A stretch of DNA of 64,000 nucleotides, taken from NCBI GenBank assembly GCA_018292915.2, contig JACVVK020000032.1, forward strand, positions 2,287,001 through 2,351,000, read 5' to 3'. Position numbers and translations under genes: made by a program. Below the pieces are notes generated by a model. It made no database searches. It had not been told where the DNA came from and saw only the letters and a program-made list of their open reading frames with translations. Shown one piece after another: positions 41,789-53,620 of the stretch (position 1 is the stretch's first letter; each line of letters starts with the position of its first letter). This DNA is from Batillaria attramentaria. Lineage: Eukaryota > Mollusca > Gastropoda > Batillariidae.

Positions 41789-42260
41789 CTGGGCCCGCAT
41801 GTAAAAGTCGGGGTTAGGGAGTTTAGCCCCGGGTTAGAGTCTAAACACGAACTAAACTAGCTCTATAGGGTTAAATTGTCTGTTTGTTTTTTTTTAAATC
41901 AGGAAGCGGGTCCATTCCAGCAAGGTGTCTATGCCGTAATATAGAAGGATTTTTGTCTTTCTTTCTTCGCTTCCAGGGAGCCGGGGTGGTCGAATGGTAG
42001 AGCGTTGGACTTCTAATGCTCGGGTCGTGAGTTCGATCCCGGCTGGGGCCAAATATTTATACTGGCTTTTTCATCGTTGCCTCGTCTTTGATATCACCCT
42101 GTGTGGTGGAAAAGGACGTTAAACCCCCAAACACCCACCCACACACCCATCCTTTCTTCGCTTCCTTTTTTATTTTTGTTTCTGGGTTTCTTTTGTCCTA
42201 GTCTGGGTTAGGCCCGTAGCCGTGGGTTAAATTAACCTCGAGTTTTACATACGGGCCCTG
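41789..42260 (+). mobile_element. GGGCCC-ended TIR element, copy 3, split by a SINE
   Basis: Left ctgGGCCCGCATGTAAAAGTC, right ..GAGTTTTACATACGGGCCCTG. Removing the SINE and one target copy leaves about 281 bp collinear with copies 1 and 2. Confidence 0.85.
41975..42151 (+). mobile_element. SINE-A inserted into the GGGCCC element
   Basis: Complete SINE-A (agggagccggggtggtcgaa .. cccaaacacccaccc). Perfect 14-bp target duplication CTTTCTTCGCTTCC at 41,961-41,974 and 42,152-42,165. Confidence 0.93.
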
Positions 42261-42927
42261 AGCGCTATGGATTTGAGAAGCACTTAGACCCCTTTACCAC
42301 TCGACTGTAGATTTGTTGGTGACACGATCCGTCATTCACAAACAACTTGCTGGCACTATCTACTTTGACCACTGTACCCCCACTGTGTTGGACAAACATT
42401 TGATAGACTAGGTATTTAGCCCCAGTACAATACCTACACTAACGCTGCAAGTACAGAATCATTTGGGGTGTTCCAAACATACACACGTAGCCGTTCTGGA
42501 TGTATCAGTACAAATAAACTTGACCAAATATGTGGATGTTTGTACTCTTACAATAATCGTTGCCTGCAATCGGAGCCTAATATTTCTTGAAAATGTATGC
42601 AAAAACAAACAAACAAACAAACAAAAAACACCGACCGCAATCGCACAATTATCAGTACATCCATCCTAGGACACAGTAATATGACAAGTTAATAGCATAG
42701 TACGGCCACACTTGTGAATGTTCGTATTGTTCTCTGGAATCGGAACTGAATATCTAATGAAACATGGGGGGAAACAATCGCACAGTCGTCAAGAATGAGG
42801 TATGAAGTACATACGTCACAGTCAAATGACGAGTTAACCGCACAGCATGACCAGTTGATGGCGGATTGGACTTGATTATACCGGAAGTGACGCTACAAAG
42901 ACAAAACAATGACACGACTGCGCATGG

Positions 42928-43722
42928 TCATACAGGTCCGGCGGTTTCTGGTACTCGGTACTCGAGCGTGAAAGACCGTCGGATGGTGTAGTGAGACCAT
43001 GAGAAATACTGGATGATGCCTAACACCACTGGATAGAAACATACCAGCTTGAACATAACGTCTTTCACCACGTCAGCCGCAGGCTCTGATAAAAGTCCAT
43101 CCTGCAAAAGTAAACAAATAACCAAATACGCCAATAAATAAAACAACTGGTGTTCGCACTGCACGGAAACCTATCGAAACCTGACCAAAGGTAAATGAAA
43201 AAACGAAACATTACGCAGTGTGTCTTTAAAATGGACTCTTTCTTGGTACTATTTTTAAAAACAACAACAACAACAACAAAAAACACCCAACATTTGTTGC
43301 GATTCAGTAGTACTAGTAGCAGTGAAATATGCAACTGTCGCATACTAGGCCTGTTCGCGACAGGGTACATTGCGTCATCATTTTAACCGCAGTAGCTGTG
43401 TGCATCAGTCAACTCTTTGCCCTCGAATCGCAAACATGAGTTACTCAAAAATCTCCACCCGCCAACCCGGCAACCACCAACCCCCCCCCCCCCCCCCCCC
43501 ATACAATTGCAAAGGTCCTGATCGGTCAGCGAATGCCAAAGTATTCTATTAGCCTGCAGCGGTATTTACATACTTCAAAAAGCTGAAATGTTGTCCTACC
43601 TTGAGTTGTTCATACCCAAAGCTGTTCAGAATGGCGACCACCAGCATGGGGGACAGGCTGTTAGCGGGCTTTACCACCAGGGCGTTGGCTCCGTATACAG
43701 TGGACGAAATGGGATGTCTGGT

Positions 43723-43811
<89 letters not shown>

Positions 43812-46149
43812 TAAACTTGTATTTGAGCAGGAAAAGCACAGATTATGCATCTCGAATTTCGTATGTGTTTGTGTCTTAATTTCTTCATCTTTTGGAAAAA
43901 TGACAGCTGCAACTCAAAACCGAAGGTGGCTACATAAAAAGTGTTCAGTTAGAACCGAATCTTAGACAAATATAACTCACATCCATAAATCATTATTTTC
44001 TCAGACAGCGAGAAGAGGATCTAATCAACACAAATAATTCACATAGATGCACAGAAAGATCATGCAGTTGTTGATTATAACTCAGAAATGTGATCTTACT
44101 TGCGATTGTATTTTTCACGGTCGTGATCCGAGATGTCCGATAGCGGCATGTTAAACAGAGAGTAGGCGGCTCCGGTGCAGCTTCTGCAGCAAACAAAACA
44201 AGCATTTGCATATCAGTTGTACATTACAGCAGAGCAGACAGCGCTGGGACCACACCACCATCTAGTCTCAGGTACAGTTTGGGAAAATTGACGGAACAGC
44301 GTCATTCATCTCCCGGTGTCCTTTTTGTATTACAGGCGTAAGGACAGAAATTGACCGTGGGGTGATGTTTGGTGTTTATTCGAGGTACCCTGTTTGGCGA
44401 GTGTGCTTATTTGTAGTGAATTTTGTTGTCATGAAAAAGCGTGATTTTCGTGTTATGTAGGTCAAGGTGCATGCCAGGTGGCCGCAACAAGAAGCAAGCT
44501 GCCACTGAAGCTGGGACGTTTTGCACCGAGGTCTAGCACAAGTGACGCAAGCGGATTTGTGTGAACTGGCCCTCTGGCCTAAACAGAAAGTAGACGTGCA
44601 TTTCTGCAGTGAGGCCTGGGCGGAAAGGAGACATTCACTTAAAAAAAAAAAAAAACCTCCTGTTTTGTGCGTGCCCTTGAATGGTCTGTGCATGGTAATT
44701 TTTGATTCTAGATTGAAGGGTTTTTTTTAGGGGGTAATTTTGATGCCTGAGGCTAATAGATAATAAATAGGCATTTTGAGACCTCGTGCAATTGTGTCCT
44801 TTGGCATGGCATGCGTTGACCGTAAGAACACAAACTGAGCGTGGGGGTCAGGTGGAGTGTTTCTTTGAAGGATCCTGCTTTGCGAGTATGCTAGTTTGTA
44901 GTGAGTTTCGTTGTCACGAAAAAGCGTGATTTTCATGGTAAGGTGCATGTCACTGTGCAAGAGCTCAGAACGACGTGTGAGCATAATTATGATTAGTAGA
45001 GGAAGATCGGCCTTGTCCCGTGCAGCGGCACAACACAGTAATAAGTCCATGACGTCATTTCGTGGGGTGGGTGGGTGGGTGTTTGGGAGTTTAACGTCCT
45101 TTTCCACCACATAAGGGTGATATCAAAGACGGGGCAACGAGAAATAAGGCCAGCACAAATATTGGGCCCCAGCCGGCGGGATTCGAACTCACGACCCGAG
45201 CATTGAGAGTCCAACGCTCTACCATTCGGCCACCCCGGCTCCCCCGTCATTTCATGGGAAATAGGGTGATTTCAAGATGAAAGATATTGACGTAATGACC
45301 CTTTTCCACAAAATGACGCCATGGATGTTTTGCCACTACACAGCAGTCTTTACAATAATTATGCTGCCTGTCACATTGTCCACTGACGCGCCATGCCGGT
45401 GTACTAAGGACCAAGCTGTCACATCACCTCCATCACAGAACATATCGCCGACACTAGACACAACAGAATGAAACCCGTTGCCGTGCATTTCAACTCTGCA
45501 GGCCACTCCATCTTAAATATGACAGTAACTGGTCTGTGGCTTATGCACGGCGACGCCACAGACAGACGTGATATGGAGTCGCATATTATTCAGCGCCTGG
45601 GAAGCCAGGCCCCGGGTGGTTTGAACGAAAAGCCGTAACATAACCCTCTGAACTTTTTTCACACACAGTTTATGGTCTTGTGTCAACAAAGGATGGGTGT
45701 TGTGATGTCTGCTTTTTTTTTTTACTATTCATTTCTGTTCTTTTCTGCCCCACTTTTTTTTTTCACACACACCATGGTCTTCTGTCACCAAAGGATGGGT
45801 GTTGTGATAGTTTTACTATTGTTTTCTGGTCCTTTTCTCGCCCACCGTTTTTTTTTTCCCGCGCCGTGTATGTCAGTACATCCGCAGAGTTACCTTTTGT
45901 TTGTTTATTGAAGTTATGTCCCATTTGTTTGTGTCCTGAGGAAGGCGAAAGCCGAAACGTTGACCTGTGCCGTCCTTTGTGAAAGTTAAGTGGTTTCTGT
46001 CCCTTTTATGTCGCTTTTATTTGCTTAACTTGAACCACTTCGCAGTCATTACCGTTTCCTTTTCTCTTCAGATACTTGTTTTAACTGAGAACATAAACGT
46101 CTCATGCTACCTTGCGTCTAGAGCCTATATGCACATGGTCAAGACGGCA

Positions 46150-46240
<91 letters not shown>

Positions 46241-47400
46241 TAAACAACGGTAACAATAATAACAGCAATATCCGAAACGACTTACGTATCCAGCATAATG
46301 AAGAGCATGAGAAGCCATGGATTGGAAGGTCCTATGAAGTACATGACAAGTCCACTGCAGATCTTGTACACGAAGCTACAGCGGATGATACGGAAGTAGC
46401 CGAAGCGGCCTACTATAGGTGCGCCAAATATCACCATCAGCTGCAGACACACATTTAAATTTATAAAATAAGAATATATACCTACTAAAACCTATATATA
46501 GGTAGGTCGTACATCACCAGCAGCTGCACACACACATGCAACTCATAAATTCAAGATATTGGCGTATGTCCTGAGTGTGCGGTGAATATCGTATAATCAG
46601 CTGCAGATGCAAATTTATAGAATACAAATATAGGCTGCATGCGTTCTCTGCATAAACTCCCAAAGTCCCTCCCACCCACCCGCAATGCAGACAATTCTGC
46701 AAGACAGGACTTTGCACACGTCATCACCCCTTCACACCTACCCAGTCGTCACTCCAGACCCCCCCCCCCCGCCCCCCTACGCACACACACACACCTCCCT
46801 TCTTCCTCCATCCCACCAACCTCCAACCGCGAACACTTCGTATTGGAATGACACACCAATACTGAAAAATCCGTCGTATTAAATCGATCGCATTAAATTT
46901 TGTTTTTCCTTCTGATTTAACAGCGGCTCTACCGACTCACGCCGCCAAGGAAGCCAGTGAAACCGTAGAACGTGCTGCGGACACCGACAGGAACTTTGCT
47001 GGTCGGGATGAGGTACTCGCCCAAAATGGCCGTGAAGTTGGACAAGTAGGTTTTGTGCAGCTCTTGGAAGAAGTTTGTCGCGACGAAGGCGATGAAATTC
47101 TTTTCAGACAGAATCTGGCGATAAAGAGAAAAAAGGAGATAGGTCACAGGTAAAGGGCAAAATTCAAGATATTTAATTTATTGACCATTTATTGATTTTA
47201 AACTTATCTTCATTTGGGGATTTGCATTTCCGCCTGCTGATAAACTCATTGACATCTAGGCCATTGGATATTTCCTATGGATAAGATAAGACAAGATGAG
47301 GTTTGATAAGATAAACGTTATTCATCCTTCAGGGGGGAATTGCAGAGTCTGCACAGGCAAGACAATCAACATAATTATGTACATGTATATAAAAACAGTG

Positions 47401-47479
<79 letters not shown>

Positions 47480-47614
47480 AATGAAATGCAATTGTGGATA
47501 CATGTGCGAACATTACAATACTTTGGAAAAATTAATGATGACTAGAAAAAAAATCACGGTGAATGGGCCATGCATAAACACCCCCCCCCAACCCCCCCCC
47601 CCCCAACTTTCAAC

Positions 47615-47657
<43 letters not shown>

Positions 47658-49674
47658 CCCCCCCTTTATTTCCCTCAGATAGTTTATACTTTTTAACTTT
47701 TTTATTGTGTGGTTGTTTGTTTGTTTTGATGTTGTCTTTTTTCAGCACCCTTTAACGTAGAATAGCAGGACAGCATGTAGGATAGGCAGCAATGCCTAAA
47801 TGCTCTATCCTGAATAAAAAAAAAAAGTTTCATCATCATCCCCCCCCCCCCCACACACCAGCCAACTAAATGAACAATCAAGGTAACAATCATAAAACAG
47901 ACTTCCGAAACTAGCAGCAAACACCATTTGCTGACTCACACAGATGAGCTTCCCATAAGCCTTTACTGCTTAAATAGCGTGGAGTGGTTGTCACATGTTT
48001 GTGTATTGATCTGACACCATCAGGTTGGACCATTTAACACCGACACTCCGCACGCCGAGATTAATCAGCAGATACGTGGATTGCATTCATTACTCACTGC
48101 AGGCGTGGATGGATGACTGTACATCGGGTACATGACCTTTGGTTAAAAATATGTCAATGTGAACGTAAGCAGCTCTGCTAAGGAAATACCATGTTTAGCG
48201 GTTTGGGGTTTTGTTGTTGTTGTTGTTTGTTGGTTGTTGTTGTTGTTGTTTTTGGGGGGTGGGGGGGGGGGGGGGGGGCGCAGAGGTGGTGTTTTTTTGG
48301 TTAGAAGGGGAAGGCCTTTTTCCAGATATGTAAATAATAACATTAATAATAATTGTGTATTTTATAGGCGCTTTACCCAGTTTCTTGACCTGCATGGCGT
48401 AAAACCCTAAATAACAAACTGACTAACTAACTAACCCAGTTTCTTGAATTGGCTCAAAGCCGCCTCCCAACTGAACACGCGCGATCACGTGGAACACACA
48501 CATTCTCTCACACACTGGACATGAACACATCACAATCACGTGGTGTGAAGCGTCAGCTCAGCTATTTAAGTTTCGGAGTTACGAACTGCATTTATTTTTT
48601 TAATTTTATGGACTGAACATTTCCAAAGCAGAGGGGGAGGAAGCCGGAGTACCAGGAAAGAATCCCCGGGTAGAGGTAAAGTGTGTTATGACAAGTCAGA
48701 CTACTCGCTGGCTACGGCATTGAATCAACTGGCTGTGTAACCAAGCAACTACATGTACCTCAATCTTATCCTTTAAGCCTTTTTCAACCTCTGCATACGT
48801 CAAACGTACCAAGAGTATACTATTAGTAGGAACATACATACAATGCTGCAATAACTTTAAACACACATAAATTGTAAAACAAACAATAAACCCCCCAACT
48901 TCTAAAAAATCCAATAAAACTGCTTAAAAAATTAAATTAAACAATGAAAACCTGGAAAAAAAACTCCAGAAACTCAACAAAAACTAATAGAAAAAGCAAG
49001 CACAATAACTCACTTAAAACAAACAAAAAAGACAACACAATAAATAAATAAATAAATAAATAAATAAATTTGATGTCTATGTGTAAAAAAAAAACACCCC
49101 AAAAAACAGAATTTAAAAAAAAAAAAAAATAAGCTACCTGCCATGACTTTAGCCAGAAAGGCTTCTTCTCGCCAGGCTCCTCGTCTTCAAGTCGTTTCTC
49201 GTGCGCGTCCTGAGCATGGAGGTCCCAGACAGTGTGGGCGTTGAGTCCCGTGTAGATCATCAGCAGCATGCCTATCACAGCCACGAAGAAGGCGGTGATC
49301 TGGAACGCCAGGAAGTTCTGCATGCTGCCCGACGTGTACTCAAACACCAAGATGGCGCAGTGTCCCAGCATGCCTGCCATCTGCGCATACCTGACGAAAC
49401 AACAACGAAAGTGATCAAGGCTGGTGTTGTTGTTGTTGTTGTTTTTATCTTTTGTTGTATTTTTTGTTTGTTTGTTTGTTCGTTTGTTTTCGAAAAGGAC
49501 GTTAAACACCCAAGCACCCTTGTTTCAACTGGCTTTCTATTGATTCATGTAACTTTAGTGCCTGCTGTTTAAGGATGTGTTTTATGTGCGTGTGAGTGAT
49601 GTGTGAATGCGCAATGTTTATTTCAAGACTTGCGCAACACAAATGTTATTTATCAGTTATTATTATTATCATTT

Positions 49675-49754
<80 letters not shown>

Positions 49755-50834
49755 ATTTTGTTCTCTCTTTTTTTCTTCTACTCAAAGGGTGTGCGGCCTC
49801 CTATCTTGTCAGCTGTAATAACTCTTTCACAAAGGATCCTCAATAGATCAGAGGGCATGTGATCTCTCACCTTGTTAGCAATAACAACTCTTTAATAAAG
49901 GAACCCCAATATCTCAGACGGCTTGTGGCCTCCTACCTTGTCAGCATCAACCTGTCGTTCTGGTCAGTGGAGATCTCGGTGAAGAGGCAGCAGGAGGCAA
50001 GACCAGCGAAGGTGAACATCGTGTCGTACAGACTGAGTGCCACTATGAGGTGCAGGCCCACCGCCCAGTCGCTCGTGCCGAACTGGAACCAGGGGATCAT
50101 GTAGGACGCCGCCAGGAAGGGGGCAGTGTACAGGATGCTCTCGCGTCTTGTCCGCGTGATCTTGAACTTCGCGTTGTCCTGCAGGTGAAAGGTCGCGTAA
50201 TGAAATGAATTTGGGCCAGGCTAGAGTGTGAGATATGTGGAGGATTAGGGATGAACTGAAGTGTAGGGCGCGTTGTAAGAGTTTGGGGGTCACTTCGGGT
50301 GTCTTTAAAGTTGATTTTGGTCTGTGTGTGCTGCAGCAGGTCGGTAAAGAAAAGAGCAATACGCATGTTTAGTCGTAAGGAGGACTTCGCTGAGCAGCAT
50401 GACGCATTTACATGTAAATTAGGCACGTTAGTGGTACCAATAGTTAATAGCAGCACTACAGAATGCCAAGAGTGCTCCCGGTACAGAATGCCAAGAGTGC
50501 TCTCATTACAGAAGCGGGGCAGTAGTAGAGAAGAAGGGCAATAGTGAAGAAGAAAAGCAATTATACAAAAGAAGAGCAGCAGTGCTCTCGTTACAGAATC
50601 CCACTAGTGTTCTCGGTACAGAAGAGGGGCAATAGCTACCTGCAGAAGGGCGAACAGAGGATCGTTGACGGCGTTCCAGACCATGTAGAGAAGCTGGGAG
50701 AAGTGGAACCAGGACTCCGTGATGTGGTAGCGGTTAAGGAAAACCTTGACGTAGTAGAAGTTGAAGGTGTGGTGGATCATGGTCAAGCCGAGGCTGGTGG
50801 CACAGTAGGCCAGCATTCGATGCTTCAGAGTCAT
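42928..50834 (-). CDS. MFSD13A-like: TMEM180/MFSD13A-like transporter, copy 3, 8 coding exons, 464 aa
   Basis: Exons (- strand): 50834-50640, 50178-49937, 49390-49138, 47114-46941, 46440-46286, 44183-44100, 43717-43600, 43101-42928 (TGA); 465 codons in phase. Start MTLKHRMLAYCATS. Signatures: FYYVKVFLNRYHI, WNAVNDPLFALLQ|DNAKFKITRTRRE, LYDTMFTFAGLASCCLF, ATNFFQELHKTY, ALVVKPANSLSPML, QYFSWSHYTIRRS. It diverges most from the other two. Introns 1-3 (after LLQ, after LMLTR, after KSWQ) are absent in copies 1 and 2; introns 4-7 are shared in place and phase. So this copy probably keeps the ancestral structure. The gene appears intact. Twelve-helix membrane transporter by family; substrate unknown. 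Confidence 0.93.
43726..43810. repeat. (CA)n microsatellite beside exon 7 acceptor
   Basis: CA array begins within 10 bp of the exon 7 acceptor of TMEM180 copy 3. Confidence 0.95.
44366..44955 (+). repeat. pair of ~100-bp direct repeats
   Basis: 44,366-44,470 (ggcgagtgtgcttatttgta .. cgtgattttcgtg) resembles 44,862-44,955 (tgcgagtatgctagtttgta .. cgtgattttcatgg). Confidence 0.65.
45067..45244 (-). mobile_element. SINE-A, antisense, with 14-bp near-perfect target duplication
   Basis: Tail at left (gtttgggagtttaacgtcct), head at right (ctaccattcggccaccccgg). Flanks cgtcatttcgtggg (45,053-45,066) and cgtcatttcatggg (45,245-45,258) differ at one base. Inserted in the dispersed repeat also seen at 1716-1790. 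Confidence 0.85.
45659..45870. repeat. ~105-bp tandem duplication
   Basis: aaaggatgggtgttgtgat, tttctgttcttttctgcccc-type and T-run blocks occur twice in the same order (from 45,688 and from 45,790). Confidence 0.75.
46153..46236. repeat. (CA)n microsatellite
   Basis: Uninterrupted CA array in an intron of TMEM180 copy 3. Confidence 0.95.
47403..47477. repeat. (CA)n microsatellite
   Basis: Uninterrupted CA array; a (CT)n run follows at 47,617-47,654 and poly-C tracts flank it. Confidence 0.95.
48363..48668 (-). mobile_element. SINE-C, 5'-truncated
   Basis: ggcgctttacccagtttctt .. cacattctctcacacactgg .. aacatttccaaagcagaggg match SINE-C; the tRNA-like head expected at the right is missing. 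Confidence 0.8.
49675..49749. repeat. (GT)n microsatellite
   Basis: Uninterrupted GT array next to the tandem repeats at 49,790-49,945. Confidence 0.95.
49790..49945. repeat. ~65-bp tandem repeat that includes the exon 2 splice donor of TMEM180 copy 3
   Basis: Three units share ggcctcctaycttgtcagc / ctctcaccttgttagc plus 'aataactctttMacaaaggA' words. The right-hand unit carries the real exon 2 donor (- strand ACAAG|GTAGGA at 49,937). The middle unit keeps a GT (AACAAG|GTGAGA near 49,870); the left unit has lost it (ACAAG|ATAGGA). Confidence 0.75.
50372..50452 (+). mobile_element. single-arm relative of the 35,657 hairpin element
   Basis: gaggacttcgctgagcagca, tttacatgtaaattaggcac and gtggtaccaatagttaatag match the left arm and centre of 35,657-35,855. 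Confidence 0.65.
50453..50640. repeat. short tandem repeats (tacagaatgccaagagtgct type)
   Basis: Four tacagaa.. units of roughly 25 bp with agaag-rich spacers, ending at the exon 1 donor of TMEM180 copy 3. Confidence 0.7.
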
Positions 50835-52117
50835 TTTTGTATCTTTCGTCCTTGGAATGACGTTTAACGTTCTTTTGGTGAGTGGTGAACGGAGATCGTT
50901 AGCAACTTGTGCGGGTCACGTAACGGATGACTCACTCGGGGTGAAACCGCTTAACAACAAACTCACAGCAAACACAGTTGTTGTAGTTGTAGTAGCAGTA
51001 CTCTGCTTTCATGAATGGTGCAGTTTACAATCGGCGCGGACAGCTTGTCAGACGGGTTCACAATGACATGCATCTCTTTCTTACTCCTTTCAGAACGGAC
51101 AATCCTCCCTGTGTCATCATCATCAGAGAGTCATAAGGCAGCAGGCTTGAGCTTCACAGGGAAGAAACAGCACCGTGCATGTCTTGGTAAAAAAAAATCT
51201 CATCCTGACGCCTCATCTGTAAGAACAAACAACACTTCACTGACACTACTAATTTGTTTGAAGGTCGCTGCAGCGGTGACGGTTAACAGCTTTTAGCGTG
51301 TGTAAACCATTTGGCGCATCGATTTTGCAGTTCGTGGGGACAGACGTTACAGCTTCGGCGTGATTGATTTTACGTTTTGAGATGTCCCTCGTCAGCTTCT
51401 TGAACGACAGGCACAGCAAATTGGACTGTCTTCAGCAGCTAACAGGCACGGAGGCAACGGAGCAGAACTAAACAAACAAACGAACGGCAACGTAAGTTCG
51501 AAACACGACTGGGAGCCAAGAAAAATATGGTGGCCTTTCCCTCGTTGTCCCCGTCTTTGATATCTCACTTATGAGATGTGGTGGGAACAGATTTTAAACT
51601 ACAACAACAACAGCCACAACTTAGTCTCAATGCCGCCAAGCACTCTAACAGTGAATGAGTGACAACACATCCTAACACTGCGATGCATGACACATTACAC
51701 TTCCAACAACTGCCGTTTGCTGTCCTGTGAGTGTGCTTGCACGTCACGCTCCAGCGATGTTATGACACGCATGGCTCAACACACCGCCTGCTGTTAACAT
51801 GCTGGCATGTGTGGCTGTTTCTACACACTGCAGTATATCAGTTGTGGCTGTCAGTGTATGCTTCGGCACATCAAGACACACCACATAGAACGTCAGAACA
51901 CACCACAGGCCATACGACAGACAAAGTGAACAATTAGATTCAAAAGTCCTTACCTCCAACACGACAGCGAACACGGCAGTCGCATGAGATTACTATTTTC
52001 TACTCCAGCTGTATGCTTCTTTAGGAGAGAGTGAGACTGATCCCGGGCCCCAGTGCTTTGATAGAAATATCCGGACCCCCTTTTTCTGTTCCCCAAAAGC
52101 TAACTCCGTATTCTCCC

Positions 52118-52159
<42 letters not shown>

Positions 52160-52416
52160 GCGGTGGCAGGTGGAAATAACTGGCCTGTGCTCATCAAGAC
52201 GATTGCTACAGCTGCTATTCAGTCTTGCTTTATACGAGTGCATACAGATACAGATGTAGATAACGTTATTGTCCATAAAAGGGAATTTGTCTTCGGCTTC
52301 ACCGACAAGTAAACGACTAATTGTCTGAGCACACACACCACAGGTGATTTATGAAGTGATATCTACCCTACGCCACATCAGTGCACACCGAGACTATTTC
52401 AGTATTTGCTGTATGT

Positions 52417-52421
<5 letters not shown>

Positions 52422-52499
<78 letters not shown>

Positions 52500-52535
52500 C
52501 ACGCGCACGCACGCACGCACGCACGCACACACACA

Positions 52536-52608
<73 letters not shown>

Positions 52609-52620
52609 ACACACACACAC
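52422..52620. repeat. (CA)n - (CACG)n compound microsatellite, ~200 bp
   Basis: CA array to about 52,497, then ACGC-type repeats to about 52,575, then CA again. Long Cys/Val/His/Thr ORFs across it are artefacts of the repeat. Confidence 0.95.
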
Positions 52621-52954
52621 CCAAAACGACTGATTATGTAGCGGAGTCCACCGATATGCGCAATGAACACATGGCAATGTAATTTTAAGGACAGTTCAGT
52701 TGCCGTATTTGCTATCTTGATCTTATCTCTTGTTACCTACACCCAGTGTATTAACTAAACATCTGTGCACACACACCAAAGGTTAGTTATAAAGTGATAA
52801 CCAACCCCACCGCACAACGCAAGCACGACAGCTTATGATGCCCAGTTCGCGTATTTGCTATTACACGTCATCAGCTATTGGCGCAAATTACCAAACTCAA
52901 CTTACCTCTTGCATGAAGAGTACATGTAACCCACATATAACCCAAAGCTATTTG

Positions 52955-53620
52955 CTAAATGTCTGTGCCCACAATCAGTAGTCATCGACATGCACAGCAC
53001 AGCCAGAACTGTCAGTACACTTATTTGCACAATGTCTGTGCACACAATGGCCGGTCATCGACATGCACAGCACAGCCACAACTGTATAATAATGATGTCC
53101 AGAGCCGGCGTTTATTTGCAAAATGTCTGCGCACACAATAGTCATCGATATGCACAGCACAGCCACAACTGTATAATAGTGATGACCAGAGCGCGTATTT
53201 GCAAAATGTCTGTGCACACAATAGTCATCGACATGCACGGCACAGTCACAACTGTCCAGTAATGATGTCCAGAACACTTATTTGCAAAATGTCTGTGCAC
53301 ACAATAGTCAGTCATCGACATGCACAGCACAGCCACAACTGTATAATAATGAAGTCCAACGCGCTTATTTGCAAAATGTCTGTGCACACAATAGTCAGTC
53401 ATCGACATGCACAGCACAGCCACAACTGCGTAATAATGAAGTCCAACACGCTTATTTGCAAAATGTCTGTGCACAGCACAGCCACAACTGTATAATGATG
53501 TCCAGAGCGCGTATTTGCAAAATGTCTGTGCACACACAGCAAAATTTAATTATCAAGAGTGGTATCCACCGATATGCACAGCACAAGCATGGCCGTATAA
53601 TGATGATGCTCAATGCACGC
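52955..53620. repeat. ~85-bp minisatellite, about 8 units
   Basis: Unit words: tatttgcaaaatgtctgtgc, acacaatagtcatcgacatg, cacagcacagccacaactgt, ataatgatgtccagagcgcg. Starts near 52,955, 53,022, 53,110, 53,195, 53,279, 53,366, 53,452 and 53,512; the last units are shortened or mixed. Weaker relatives extend back to about 52,330. Confidence 0.9.

Larger units (their letters stand above)
39216..42927. other. region between TMEM180 copies 2 and 3, no gene seen
   Basis: Includes the putative promoter of copy 2, three long CA arrays, a truncated tRNA-like piece at 40,709-40,745 (gcgatagctcagctggtgaa), the SINE-in-MITE structure at 41,789-42,260 and diverged ~190-bp direct repeats between 42,460 and 42,800. 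No exon recognised. Confidence 0.5.

Noticed and set aside
22109..50834. Assignment of the transporter cluster to MFSD12 or to sugar (GPH) symporters
   Set aside because: The ALVTKPxQ..AP, WNxxNDPLF and final WSQFT(I/L) words line up with TMEM180/MFSD13A better than with MFSD12.
52368..52670. Cys/Val or His/Thr repeat ORFs
   Set aside because: Translations of CA/GT/ACGC microsatellites; likewise at 27.3, 36.6, 40.9-41.5, 43.7, 46.2, 47.4, 49.7 and 55.1 kb.
52955..53620. CRISPR-like array
   Set aside because: Units are adjacent tandem copies without unique spacers, in an animal genome.
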